Positions 28,061 through 37,131 of a stretch of DNA of 64,000 bases are shown here, in pieces. The translations under genes were made by a program, and so were the position numbers. This DNA comes from Tessaracoccus sp. MC1679. Its GTDB lineage: Bacteria > Actinomycetota > Actinomycetes > Propionibacteriales > Propionibacteriaceae. Where the stretch lies: assembly GCF_014164775.1 (NCBI RefSeq), contig NZ_JACJGB010000001.1, forward strand, positions 62,001 to 126,000, written 5' to 3'. Within the stretch, counting starts at the first letter, position 1, and every line of letters starts with the position of its first letter. The notes under the pieces were generated by a model. The model was given only the letters and a program-made list of their open reading frames with translations. It was not told the origin of the DNA and did not search any database.

Positions 28061-28687
28061 CTAGGGGTTGAGGTGGGCGCGGATGATCCGCGCCGCATCC
28101 GCTCGGTCCGTCGCGGCGAGCTTGAGCAGGATCGTGCTGACGTAGTTGGCGACGGTCTTGGTCGACAGGCCGAGCCGTGCGGAGATCGCGGGATTGGCCA
28201 GGCCTCGTGCGAGCAGGTCGGCGACGACGAGCTCGCGGGCTGTGAGCCCGCCCGGCAGCGCTGCATGCTCGCTGCCCGGGCGCGCCGCGAACGAGGGTCG
28301 CTCAACGCCGCGACCGATCCACAACGCGCCGGCACTCGCGGCCTCCACCGCAGCGATGAGGTGCTCGGGCTCGGCGTGCTTGCCGAGGTAGCCGGCTGCC
28401 CCTGCGTGTAGGGCCCGGGCCACCGAGGCCTCGTCGGAGAACAGGGTCACGACGACGACGGCCACGTCAGGGTGTTCCGCCGTGATACGGGCGGTCGCTT
28501 CGAAACCGTCTCCGTCGGGCATCGACAGGTCCATCAGCACGACCTGCGGCTTGACCTGCGCCACGACGTCGAGGGCCTCGAGCCCGCCGCGTGCCTGCCC
28601 GATGACCTCGTGCCCCGCTGCCGTCAGCAGAGCGACCAGGCCTCGGCGGAAGACGGGGTGGTCGTCGACGACGACCACGGTGGTCAT
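28061..28687 (-). CDS. Two-component response regulator, NarL/FixJ (LuxR-HTH) type
   Basis: 208 residues. Receiver domain with VVVVDDHPVFRRGL and phosphoacceptor Asp in VVLMDLSMPDGDG, conserved Lys in GAAGYLGKHA; C-terminal LuxR HTH (LTARELVVADLLARGLANPA, STKTVANYVSTIL). The ATG at 28687 overlaps the kinase stop by 4 nt (ATGA), so it is translated with the kinase; an upstream ATG at 28723 lies inside the kinase gene and is less likely. Targets are not visible; it may act on the neighbouring membrane-protein operon. Confidence 0.95.
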   Translation of the reverse strand: MTTVVVVDDHPVFRRGLVALLTAAGHEVIGQARGGLEALDVVAQVKPQVVLMDLSMPDGDGFEATARITAEHPDVAVVVVTLFSDEASVARALHAGAAGYLGKHAEPEHLIAAVEAASAGALWIGRGVERPSFAARPGSEHAALPGGLTARELVVADLLARGLANPAISARLGLSTKTVANYVSTILLKLAATDRADAARIIRAHLNP

Positions 28688-30384
28688 GACGCCTCGACCG
28701 GGAGGTCGACGAGCAGGTGGCACCCGCGCACGGTCCGGTCGTAGCGGGCCGTGCCGCCGACCTCGTCGGTGCGCTCTGTGATCGACAGCATGCCGATGCC
28801 GGCGCGCACGTCAGGGGGCAGCCCCGGGCCGGCGTCGCTCACCCGCAGCCTGAGGTGCCCGTCGTCCAGTCGCAGCTGGATGAGCACCGGTGCGGCACCG
28901 TGCTTGCGGGCGTTGGTGACGGCTTCCTGGATGATCCGCAGCGCCGCGAGGTCGACCGAGGCAGGCAGGTCGAGGTCGTCGGGCGCGTCGATCCGCACGT
29001 CGGGCCCGCCGACGCGGTCGCGCAGGGCCGCGACGAGCCCGTGGTCATCGAGCACCGGCGGCCGCAGGCCGTAGGCCAGCTCGCGGGACTGGTCGACGGC
29101 CATCCGCAGCTCCCGGTGCAGCTGTGAGGCCTCGGGGTCGCCGGTCCGCGTGGCCAGGGCCGCGGCGCTCAACGCGATTCCCGACAGCGTGGGGCCGAGG
29201 TCATCGTGCAGCTCACGACGGATGCGGCGCCGTTCCTCCTCGCGGGCAGCGACCGTGCGGGCGCGGGACTCGCGCAGCGCCACGACCGTGCGCGCCGCGT
29301 CGAGCGCGGGGGCGGCCTGGGCGAGCAGCCCGTCGACGACTCGACGGTCGCGGCGCGTCAGGGTGCTCTCGCCGCGCCGGGGCGGCAGCTCGAGCACGGC
29401 CAGCACCTCGCCTCGGTACTCGACGGGGAAGCTCTCCGAGTCTGAGGTTGTGGACGCGTCCGATCCCAGCCCGACGGGCTCGAACCACGAGCCGCTGATG
29501 CGCCCGCGGTCAAGGAACAGGGCGCCGGTGAACGCCTGCAGGACCGTGCTCGGAGTGTCGTGCTGGCCGATGGGCGTGTTGAGCGCCGACAACATCCGGG
29601 TGACGGCGCGGTCGGGGTCCGGCCGCCCCCGGTAGAGGAGCCAGTCCCCGACGTGCAGCATGCCGAGCGCCACCGGTGCCGCGACGACGGCGACGACGAC
29701 GAGGCGCACCCACGTGGGCCCTGGTAGGACGAGCATGACGACCGCCAGCGCGGCTACGGTCCCCAGGGAAACCACCGTCGCCCGCAGGAACTCGTCGACG
29801 TCCAGCGCACGCGGGGCGAGCACCCCCACGGCAACCGCGACGAGCAGGGGGAGCACGGCCAGCTGGGCGGCGACCGCGGAGCCGGTCGACCCCTCGCCGA
29901 TGGACCCGTACGCGGCCTGGGTGGCCGCGTACGACGCCATCGTCAGCAGAGTGCCGAGGATGACCCAGCGGACCGCCGCTCGCTCCTCGGTGGAGGAACG
30001 GCGACGGTAGCGGTGGACCTGGGCGAGGAGCAGCAGCAGCTGGCCGTTGACGACCAGCGCCCACCACGGACTCTCGCTCCACGTTCCGCCCGTGGCGAGG
30101 TCACCCACTGCCGCGACGGCCAGGGCGCCCACTGGGAGCCACAGCCACCGCGGGGTCATCACGCCGTCGGGATAGACGCCGACGAGGAGCGGGAAGGCGG
30201 CGAACCACAGGGCGGCTGCACCCGGTACGACGATCGCGGCGAACAGGAGCAGGCACGCGAGCACAACGAGCCACTGAGGGCCGCGCGGCATCCGGCGCAG
30301 TGACCCGAGCAGAAGCACGGCCAGGACGAGCACGACCGCCGTGGTGACGATCCCGCTCGCCTCGACCAGCGCGTCGTGGGTCAT
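28684..30384 (-). CDS. Membrane sensor histidine kinase, NarL-partner (HisKA_3) type
   Basis: 566 residues. About seven to eight N-terminal membrane helices (residues 1-250), a GAF-like middle region, then a HisKA_3 dimerisation domain with the phosphorylated His in RRIRRELHDDLGPTLSGIAL and a HATPase domain (IIQEAVTNARKHG; RVSDAGPGLPPDVRAGIGM). It would phosphorylate the response regulator encoded immediately downstream. The signal sensed by the membrane part is unknown. A CATCAT box 6 nt before the ATG may be a leaderless -10, but the gene also lies 28 nt after the preceding membrane-protein gene and may be cotranscribed with it. Confidence 0.93.
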   Translation of the reverse strand: MTHDALVEASGIVTTAVVLVLAVLLLGSLRRMPRGPQWLVVLACLLLFAAIVVPGAAALWFAAFPLLVGVYPDGVMTPRWLWLPVGALAVAAVGDLATGGTWSESPWWALVVNGQLLLLLAQVHRYRRRSSTEERAAVRWVILGTLLTMASYAATQAAYGSIGEGSTGSAVAAQLAVLPLLVAVAVGVLAPRALDVDEFLRATVVSLGTVAALAVVMLVLPGPTWVRLVVVAVVAAPVALGMLHVGDWLLYRGRPDPDRAVTRMLSALNTPIGQHDTPSTVLQAFTGALFLDRGRISGSWFEPVGLGSDASTTSDSESFPVEYRGEVLAVLELPPRRGESTLTRRDRRVVDGLLAQAAPALDAARTVVALRESRARTVAAREEERRRIRRELHDDLGPTLSGIALSAAALATRTGDPEASQLHRELRMAVDQSRELAYGLRPPVLDDHGLVAALRDRVGGPDVRIDAPDDLDLPASVDLAALRIIQEAVTNARKHGAAPVLIQLRLDDGHLRLRVSDAGPGLPPDVRAGIGMLSITERTDEVGGTARYDRTVRGCHLLVDLPVEAS

Positions 30385-30412
30385 GGGCCGATGATGACAT
30401 CTACGGCCGCGC

Positions 30413-31159
30413 TCAACGCCGTTTCCGTGACTTCACGAGCAGGGCGATGCCGAGGACGAGGGATCCGAGGACGGCGACGAGGATCGGCCATGGAGTCGCG
30501 AAGGGGACAACGGCCTGGTAGAGCGGGATCGCGGCGAACACGCCGAACACGACGCTGAGCGGCCGGCCGATGAGGCCCGAGCGTCGCCCGGTCGTTGCCA
30601 GCAGGGCGTTCCAGCCGACCGAACCGATCCCCACGACGAGCAGCCCCGCCGTGACGGCCAGGTAGGAGGCCTGGAGTGACGCAGCCTGGATCTCGCTGTC
30701 CGAGGAGACGTCAGCCAGGCCGGCGCCCACCGAGGTGTACATGCTCAGCCCGTGCCCGGCCACCCAGAACCACGCGCTGGCACCGACGAGCGCCATGGCG
30801 AACCCGACACTGCTGAGGACGCCGTTCGCGGCACCTGTGAGGCGCATCGCACGCCACAGGGCGAGGACCATGACGAGTGAGGCCGCGCCGATGGCCGAGA
30901 ACACCACGGCATCGAAGCCGCCGACCCACGACACAGCCTCGAGGGCCGCCATGTCAGGGGTGTCGTCGGCCCCGCTGCTCGCGAGCCAGCCGACGAGGAG
31001 CGGCTGGAACAGCCAAAGGGCGAACACGGCGATGCCGGCCCACCCGGCCATCCGGGTCAGGGACCTGACCTCGTCCGAGTCCTTCGCTGCGTGCGTGCCT
31101 GGGTGGGTGGAGGTGTCGCGGTGGGGCTCGGCGTTGCCGAGCAGATCTGCGGCGCTCAC
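30413..31159 (-). CDS. Multi-pass membrane protein, unknown function
   Basis: 248 residues with about seven hydrophobic helices (for example GWAGIAVFALWLFQPLLVGW, VGFAMALVGASAWFWVAG, ILVAVLGSLVLGIALLV) after a hydrophilic N-terminal tail of about 35 residues. I do not recognise the family. It starts at a GTG with AAAGGGG about 8 nt upstream and precedes the histidine kinase by 28 nt, so it may belong to the same signalling unit (sensor accessory or target). Confidence 0.7.
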   Translation of the reverse strand: MSAADLLGNAEPHRDTSTHPGTHAAKDSDEVRSLTRMAGWAGIAVFALWLFQPLLVGWLASSGADDTPDMAALEAVSWVGGFDAVVFSAIGAASLVMVLALWRAMRLTGAANGVLSSVGFAMALVGASAWFWVAGHGLSMYTSVGAGLADVSSDSEIQAASLQASYLAVTAGLLVVGIGSVGWNALLATTGRRSGLIGRPLSVVFGVFAAIPLYQAVVPFATPWPILVAVLGSLVLGIALLVKSRKRR

Positions 31160-31345
31160 GGGAGCATCCCCTTTCGTCGGAAGCGATGGCTTCAGACTCC
31201 AGGAGAGTGTTCCCGGGAGAGAAGTGACACTGGATCACAACTTCACCGCGACGGCGTGCCCAGCAACCGCCCGTTCTCGATCTGGGACGCTGACAAGGAC
31301 CGGTGGGTCCCGATCAAGAGCCGCTACGACCTGCTGTTACTCCCG
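31160..31345. other. Intergenic stretch with a coding-like remnant
   Basis: Between the membrane-protein gene and the GH43 gene. On the plus strand about 31246-31345 reads, in one frame with clean G/C third positions, NRPFSIWDADKDRW followed by VPIKSRYDLL. There is no start codon with a ribosome-binding site and the frame runs into the GH43 gene on the other strand, so it looks like a leftover piece of a gene rather than a gene. No hairpin terminator was evident. Confidence 0.35.
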
Positions 31346-32356
31346 CTAGTCCTGGAGGTCCAGTTCTCTGGCCGGGGGGTCCACCTCGACGGAGGCCCCG
31401 TCGAAGCTGACCCTGGACAGCCACATCTTCCGCCCCTCAAGGGAGTCACCGACGAAGCCTGGCTTCCAGGCGTGGTACACCATCCACCACTGCCCCTCCC
31501 TTAGAAAGAGCTGGCAGTGTCCCGGTCCCGCGGCCACCTCGTTGGTGGACAGCACCGGCTCGGGGTCCTTCACGAAGGGGCCCAGCGGCGAGTCTGCCAC
31601 GGCGTGCCCCACCGCGTACTTGTCAGATCCGTAGTCGTTGGCTGAGTAGAGCATGTGATAGACGTCGTCGACCTTCACGACAGCCGGCCCCTCCACCAGA
31701 TGACCCTCCCAGTACAGGTCCTGCTTGAACAGGTCGGTCACCTCACCGTCGATGGCCATGCCATCAGCGCTGAGCGGAGCGACCTTGATGAAGGTGTCGA
31801 CACCGATGGCGTTGCCGTCGTTCTTCCAGTAGAGGTAGGGCGTGCCGTCCTCGTCGAGGAAGGGTGACGCGTCGATGGAGCCTCCCTCGTCGATCTCACA
31901 GATCAACGGCTCAACCGACTCGTCGACGTACGGCCCGGCCAGCGTCTCCGACGTGGCGACGCTCACGCACCGCCAGGCGGGGTCCGGCGCCTTGGTGGTG
32001 TAGTAGAGCCGGTAGGTGCCGTCCGACCATTCGATGATCTCCGGCGCCCACACCTTGCCGGACGAGGACCACGGAGCCACGCTCGGCAGCGCGTCGACTC
32101 CCTGGCTCCATTCGACGAGATCGTCGCTGTGAATGGTCTGGACGTTCATTCCGTTGCCGTTGGTGGCGATGGCCAGGTAGCCGTCGGCATCCAGCAGCAC
32201 CTGAGGATCGGGGAAGTCGAGCGGGTAGACGGGGTTGGTGGGCTGCGCCACGGCAGAGTCTCCTTCCGGGGAGGGTGTTGGCGTCGCTTGAGCACCACAC
32301 GCCGTGAGCAGCGAAATGCCGATCAGGGCGACCAGAGGTCGACGGGTGCGGGTCAC
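31346..32356 (-). CDS. GH43-family glycosidase, surface lipoprotein
   Basis: 336 residues. N-terminal lipoprotein signal with lipobox LTAC (Cys20) and a Thr/Pro/Ser linker, so it is anchored outside the cell. Five-bladed propeller features of GH43: DFPDPQVLLDADGYL (general base Asp), SIDASPFLDEDGTPYLYWK (pKa modulator Asp) and EGPAVVKVDDVYHM (general acid Glu). Expected activity is alpha-L-arabinofuranosidase, arabinanase or beta-xylosidase. The GTG at 32356 overlaps the preceding permease gene by 4 nt. Last gene of the arabinoside operon: it would trim arabinan or arabinoxylan outside, feeding the importer and the cytoplasmic GH51 enzyme. Confidence 0.87.
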   Translation of the reverse strand: MTRTRRPLVALIGISLLTACGAQATPTPSPEGDSAVAQPTNPVYPLDFPDPQVLLDADGYLAIATNGNGMNVQTIHSDDLVEWSQGVDALPSVAPWSSSGKVWAPEIIEWSDGTYRLYYTTKAPDPAWRCVSVATSETLAGPYVDESVEPLICEIDEGGSIDASPFLDEDGTPYLYWKNDGNAIGVDTFIKVAPLSADGMAIDGEVTDLFKQDLYWEGHLVEGPAVVKVDDVYHMLYSANDYGSDKYAVGHAVADSPLGPFVKDPEPVLSTNEVAAGPGHCQLFLREGQWWMVYHAWKPGFVGDSLEGRKMWLSRVSFDGASVEVDPPARELDLQD

Positions 32357-33185
32357 TTGATCCCCGAACTCGCGACGCCCTCGATGATGTAGCGCTGTAC
32401 GAACACGTAGAGGAGCAGGACGGGGACCGCCGCGATGGTCGCGCCCGCCATGATCACCGGGTAGTCGATCGTGTAGGCACCCTGGAGACGCGAGAGCCCG
32501 ATCGGGATGGTGAGCATCTCGGTGGAGAACATCACGTACAGCGGCCACACGAAGTCGTTCCAGTTGGCGAGGAACGAGATCACCAGCAGCGTCACCACGG
32601 CCGCCCGGGCGTTGGGCAGCACGATGCTGAAGAAGATCCTCCACGGTCCTGCCCCATCGATGCGGGCGGACTCTTCAAGCTCCATGGGCAACCCCAGGAA
32701 GAACTGGCGCATGAAGAAGACGCCGAAGGCCCCAGCTGCGCCCGGCACGATGAGGGCGAGGAATGAGTCCAACCAGGTGAGCCGCGACATCATCTCGAAG
32801 TTGGGCATGAGGAAGATGAAGCCGGGCACGAACAGCGTGGAGATGATCACACCGAACATGATGTTCTTGCCCGGAAAGGTGAGCCTGGCCAAGGCGTAGC
32901 CGGCCATGGAGCAGACCGTCACCACGAGGATCGCGTGGCCCGTGGCAGCCACCATCGAATTGAGGACCAGCGCAGCACGGGCGTGGTGGAATCGGCCGCG
33001 AAAAGCACCTCGTAGGCGCGCATCGTCCACTCCTGCGGCAGGATCGTCGGCGGCAGACTCTGCGATTCGATCCTCGTCTTGAAGGAGGTAAGAATCATCA
33101 TCGCGACCGGTCCGACGAACACGATGGCCAGGAGGGCCAAGGCGAGCCAGAAGAACGGGTTGCGGTTTCGATTGCTGGCCTTCAT
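32353..33185 (-). pseudogene. ABC sugar importer permease (MalG type), disrupted by a one-base frameshift
   Basis: The N-terminal part (from ATG 33185: FFWLALALLAIVFVGPVAMM, EWTMRAYEVLFAADSTTPVLRW) and the rest (LNSMVAATGHAILVV onward, with EAA motif MELEESARIDGAGPWRIFF) lie in different frames. They join seamlessly if one G is added to the GG at plus positions 32967-32968 (read CC), giving RWVLNSM and a 277-residue protein, the same length as the intact paralogue at 8144. The gene starts in a TGATG overlap with the upstream permease and ends overlapping the GH43 start, so it is a normal operon member apart from the lesion. Either a real inactivation or a homopolymer base-calling error. Confidence 0.85.
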
Positions 33186-34147
33186 CAGAGGGCCCCTTCC
33201 TTGACGTCGAGCTTCCGCTGTCGCTTGAGGTCCTTCGCCTCACGCGCGGCGTCCTTGTCACGCATCAGCCAGAAGTTGAGCACGGAAACAAGCGCCAGAG
33301 CGATGGCCAACAGGTAGCTCATCGCAGCCGCCTGCCCGGCCCGGTTCTGCCCGAAGCCGACGCCGGTGATGACCATGATGGCCGTCATCGTGGACTCCGT
33401 AGGACCACCCTGGGTGATCAGGTAGGACTGGCCGAACATGTTGGCGCTGGCGAGGACGGTGGTCACCATGATGAAGATCAACACCGGGCGCAGGCCTGGC
33501 AAGGTGACATGGATGAACCGCCTCCACGGGCCGGCGCCGTCGAGGGCCGCCGCCTCGTAGAGGTGGGGCGGGATGTCACTCAGGCCCACCATGTAGATGA
33601 TGGCGTTGAAGCCCATGGTCCACCAGACCGTGACGCCCACGAGCGCGATCCAGGCCCACGGCTGATCGGTGGTCCATTGGATGCTGACCCCGAAGATCGC
33701 GTTGATGAGGCCGAAGTTGCCGTCCAGCAGGTAGCGCCACATGACGCCGATCACCGCGACACCCAGGACGTAGGGAACGAAGTAGACGGCGCGGAAGAAG
33801 GTGCGGCCGGGGAAGGCCGAATTGAGCAGAACCGCCAGGCCCAGTGGGACCGCCACGAGGAAGGGGACGCTGGCCAGGGTGAAGATCGCCGTGTTGCTCA
33901 TGCCGCGCCAGAAGGGCTGGAACTGCACCGCCAGCGGGTCGAACAGGTCGGCGTAGTTCAACAGGCAGATGAATGGGCGCGCCTCCAGGGTGAAGTCCCA
34001 GTCGTGCAGCGACATCCAGAACCCGTAAATGGCGGGCAGGACGACGAACACGCCGAACAACAGCAGGTAGGGCGCCAGGAAGAGGTACGCGGTCAGCGGC
34101 GACCCGCCGGCGCTACCTCGGCGCCGGCGGGTCGGGCTGGTGGTCAT
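33185..34147 (-). CDS. ABC sugar importer, permease (MalF/UgpA type), arabinoside locus
   Basis: 320 residues, six predicted spans, EAA motif HLYEAAALDGAGPWRRFI. The start ATG at 34147 overlaps the stop of the binding-protein gene by one base (TGATG), and its stop overlaps the next permease's start the same way. N-terminus is basic (MTTSPTRRRRG) before the first span YLFLAPYLLLFGVFVVLPA. Intact, unlike the two genes flanking it. Confidence 0.9.
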   Translation of the reverse strand: MTTSPTRRRRGSAGGSPLTAYLFLAPYLLLFGVFVVLPAIYGFWMSLHDWDFTLEARPFICLLNYADLFDPLAVQFQPFWRGMSNTAIFTLASVPFLVAVPLGLAVLLNSAFPGRTFFRAVYFVPYVLGVAVIGVMWRYLLDGNFGLINAIFGVSIQWTTDQPWAWIALVGVTVWWTMGFNAIIYMVGLSDIPPHLYEAAALDGAGPWRRFIHVTLPGLRPVLIFIMVTTVLASANMFGQSYLITQGGPTESTMTAIMVITGVGFGQNRAGQAAAMSYLLAIALALVSVLNFWLMRDKDAAREAKDLKRQRKLDVKEGAL

Positions 34148-35471
34148 CAGGCGTACTTCTTCGCGTTCGCCTCGAGGATCTTGTTGGCGCGCTCGGAGGA
34201 CGCGTTGAGCGTCGTCGCCACGTCCTTCATCCCCAGCGTGATCTCGTTGACTGCCTTGTCGAACTCGATCATGGCATCGCTGATTCCGGCCACGGCCGGC
34301 GTGAAGCGCAGGTCGTCGATCTGCTTGGCCAACTCGGCCTGGTGGGTGAGCTCGGCGAACTCGGGCGATTCGCGCACCGAGTTGCGAGCCGGGATCTGGC
34401 CGCCCTTGGCCCACTCGAGCGACTGCTGGGAGATCCAGTTGAGGAACACCCGCGAAGCCTGGCCTTGTTCTCGTCGGCCGACTTCTGCGTGGGCAGCACG
34501 AACTGGTGAGAGCCAGCCCAGGCCGCCTTCTCGCCGCCGATGTTGGGCAGGACGGTGACGCCCCACTCCAGGTCCTTCTTCTCCGAGAGCGTGTTGATGG
34601 ACCAGATGCCGTTCCAGTTGAAGGCGGTCTGACCGTTCTGGAGCGCGATGAAGTCCGCGTCCTGACCCACCTTGGGGTTGGAGTAACCCTCCTTGACGAG
34701 GTTCTGCCACCAGGTGAGTGCCTTGACCGCCCCCTCCTCGCCCCAGGCCGCCGTGGTGGCGTCCTCGGAGAACAGGCTGCCGCCGAACTGGTAGATCAGC
34801 GACTGGCGGGTCAGTCCACCGGTGAAGGGGAACGGCGAGGCCCAGTGACCGGCGATGCCCTTGCTCTTCAGTGCGTCAAGGGCGGACATGTAGGCGTCGT
34901 TGTCCATCGGAGGGGCTTCGGGATCGAGCCCCGCGCTCTCCATGACCGTCTTGTTGTAGAAGAAGCCGAGCGGGTGCACGTCCAGCGGGATCGCGTAGCG
35001 GACGTCCTTGAACACGCCGGCCTCCCACGGCACCGGGGCGAAGTCGTTCTCGGTGAGCTCGAGCGCGGTGGCCACGTCGTCGAGCGGCTGGATGACCTTG
35101 CGGGCTGCGTTGGTGGCCACCGAATCGACGTGCATGACTGCGATGTCGGGCCCGTTGCCGGACTGAACCGCGGTGGGCAGCTTGGTGTAGTAGTCGCCCC
35201 ACTGCATGGTCTGCATGGTGACTGCGATGTTCTCGTGCTCGGTCTGGAACTGGTCCACGAGCGTCTTCATGTACGCGCCGTCACCACCGGTGAAGCCGTT
35301 CCAGAAGGCGAGCGTGACAGCAGGGCCGTCGTACCCGGCCGCGCCTCCGTCACCGGTGGCCGAGGCGCCGGTGGTGGGAGTGGTGGCGCTCTGTCCACAG
35401 GCTGCGAGTCCGGCGGTGGCACCGATGGCGAGGCCGGTGCCGAGCAGTCCACGTCGACTGATCGAATTCAT
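34147..35471 (-). pseudogene. ABC sugar importer binding lipoprotein, disrupted by a one-base frameshift
   Basis: Signal of the Tat-lipoprotein kind: ISRRGLLGTGLAIG then lipobox LAAC (Cys25). Body typical of extracellular sugar-binding proteins (VTLAFWNGFTGGDGAYMKTL; DIAVMHVDSV; NWNGIWSINTL). At plus positions 34458-34459 (CC) the frame is lost: up to ADENKAR is in one frame and ASRVFLNWISQQ to the end KILEANAKKYA in another. Adding one G restores a 441-residue protein, similar to the 445-residue paralogue at 5727. As with the nearby permease, the lesion is a G missing from a GGG expected by homology. Ligand presumed to be arabino-oligosaccharides. Confidence 0.85.
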
Positions 35472-35492
35472 GAGTGTTCCTTTCCAGGGTGT

Positions 35493-36995
35493 TCAGGCTG
35501 ACCGGACGGACAGCCGGACGCAGTGCCACGACACTGCGGGGAGGGTGAGTGTGAGGAGGGATTCGTTGATGGAGCTGGCGCCCTGCTTCGGGGCCACCCG
35601 CTCGTTGCCGGCGGTATTGGTGAGGGAGGGGTCGTCCTCGTGGAGCAGGATGTGCTCGACGAGCTCCACCTCGCCAAAGGCGCTGAGGTCGACGGTGGAG
35701 GTGAGGTCGTCGTGCTCGGAGCGATTGACGCAGAACAGGACGAGGTCGCCGGTGGCTTCGTCGATGGTCGCGGTGGACCAGATCTGATCCACCTCACCGA
35801 AATACGGGGTGTCGATCTTCGGGCATTCGACGCGTAGGTCGAGGACGTCCCCGCGGGCGTATCTGCTGGTCAGGGCGAACGGGTGGAAGATCGTCTGCCG
35901 CCACGCCGGGCCGTCGGGTTCGGTGCGGATGGGGGCGATGATGTTGACGAGTTGTGCCTGGCAGGCCATGGCCACCCGGTCGGTGTGGCGCATGAGCGTG
36001 ATCAGCAGAGACCCGACTACGACGGCGTCAGCGACGCTGAAGACGTCCTGGATCAGCGGGGGCGCCTCTTGAACCTCGATGGAGCGCTCGCCGTCGAAGC
36101 GCTCCTGGAACCAGACGTTCCACTCGTCGAAGGAGACGGAGACCTTCTTGTCCACCTTCCGGGCCGCAGCCACCGCATCCGCGGTGGCGGTGACGGAGCG
36201 GATGAACCGGTCCATGTCCTCAGCGCATGCCAGGAACGAGGTCATGTCGCCGCCGACCGGCTCGTAGTAGGCGTGTGCTGAGATGTGGTCCACCACGTCA
36301 ATCGAGCGGTCAAGAACCTCGTGCTCCCACGCGCCGAACGTGGGAATCATCCGGTTGGAGGAGCCGCAGGCCACCAGCTCGAGCGTGTCGTCGAAGCGCC
36401 GGAACGCGCTGCCCACCTCCTCTGCTGCCCGCCCGTAATCGGCAGCGGACATGTGCCCGATCTGCCACGGCCCGTCCATCTCGTTGCCGAGGCACCACAC
36501 CTTCACACCCCAGGGCTCCTCGCGGCCATTGGCGGCCCGTTGAGCAGCGAGCGTGGTGCCGGTGCCGTTGACGTAGTCCAGGTACTCGACGGCGTCCTCC
36601 AGCCCGCGAGTGCCGAGGTTGACCGCGAGCATGGGCTCGATCTCCAACCGTTCGCACCAGGCGAGGAAGTCATCAGTGCCAACCTGGTTGGTCTCGATGG
36701 AGCGCCAGGCGAGGTCCAGGCGACGGGGCCGCTGGTCCTTCGGGCCCACCCCGTCCTCCCACTTGTAGTTGGAGACGAAGTTGCCGCCGGGATAGCGGAC
36801 GATCGTCGGCGCCAGTTCGCGGACCAGCTCGGCCACGTCCTGACGGAAGCCGTGTTCGTCTGCGGTGACGTGCGTGGGTTCGTAGATGCCGGTGTAAACG
36901 CAGCGGCCCATGTGCTCGACGAACGTGCCGAAGATCCGGCGGTTCAACGTGCCTACGCGGTAGGAGGGATGGATCGTGATCTGGGACTCGGCCAT
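35493..36995 (-). CDS. Alpha-L-arabinofuranosidase, GH51, intracellular
   Basis: Removes arabinofuranose from imported arabino- or arabinoxylo-oligosaccharides. 500 residues, full-length for GH51: acid/base Glu in CLGNEMDGPWQ (E172), nucleophile in SFDEWNVW (E291), RYPGGNFVSNYKWEDGVGP, and the C-terminal beta-sandwich ending in WHCVRLSV. No signal peptide. The ATG at 36995 has AAAGG about 6 nt upstream; a TTG 15 nt earlier is less likely. First gene of the operon GH51-binding protein-permeases-GH43, divergent from a LacI regulator. Confidence 0.95.
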   Translation of the reverse strand: MAESQITIHPSYRVGTLNRRIFGTFVEHMGRCVYTGIYEPTHVTADEHGFRQDVAELVRELAPTIVRYPGGNFVSNYKWEDGVGPKDQRPRRLDLAWRSIETNQVGTDDFLAWCERLEIEPMLAVNLGTRGLEDAVEYLDYVNGTGTTLAAQRAANGREEPWGVKVWCLGNEMDGPWQIGHMSAADYGRAAEEVGSAFRRFDDTLELVACGSSNRMIPTFGAWEHEVLDRSIDVVDHISAHAYYEPVGGDMTSFLACAEDMDRFIRSVTATADAVAAARKVDKKVSVSFDEWNVWFQERFDGERSIEVQEAPPLIQDVFSVADAVVVGSLLITLMRHTDRVAMACQAQLVNIIAPIRTEPDGPAWRQTIFHPFALTSRYARGDVLDLRVECPKIDTPYFGEVDQIWSTATIDEATGDLVLFCVNRSEHDDLTSTVDLSAFGEVELVEHILLHEDDPSLTNTAGNERVAPKQGASSINESLLTLTLPAVSWHCVRLSVRSA

Positions 36996-37003
36996 TGAGC
37001 GCC

Positions 37004-37097
37004 TTTGCAACGGGAGTAATTTCCTACCTCTGAGTCTGCATCCTCCACTGTCCTGTGCGCAAGTCTGCAGAGGTCACGATTTTACAACGGTAGTAGA
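37004..37097. promoter_or_regulatory. Divergent GH51/lacI control region with a direct repeat
   Basis: TTTGCAACGGGAGTA (37004-37018) and TTTACAACGGTAGTA (37081-37095) are near-identical direct repeats 77 bp apart: one just before the GH51 start, the other 37 bp before the lacI start. CAACGG[GT]AGTA has the CG-centred character of a LacI-family site and is probably bound by the adjacent regulator. TAGGCT (37120-37125) is a -10 for the lacI gene. Confidence 0.62.
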
Positions 37098-37131
37098 TGC
37101 GCGACTCGGCCTGGACGGTTAGGCTGCAGAT

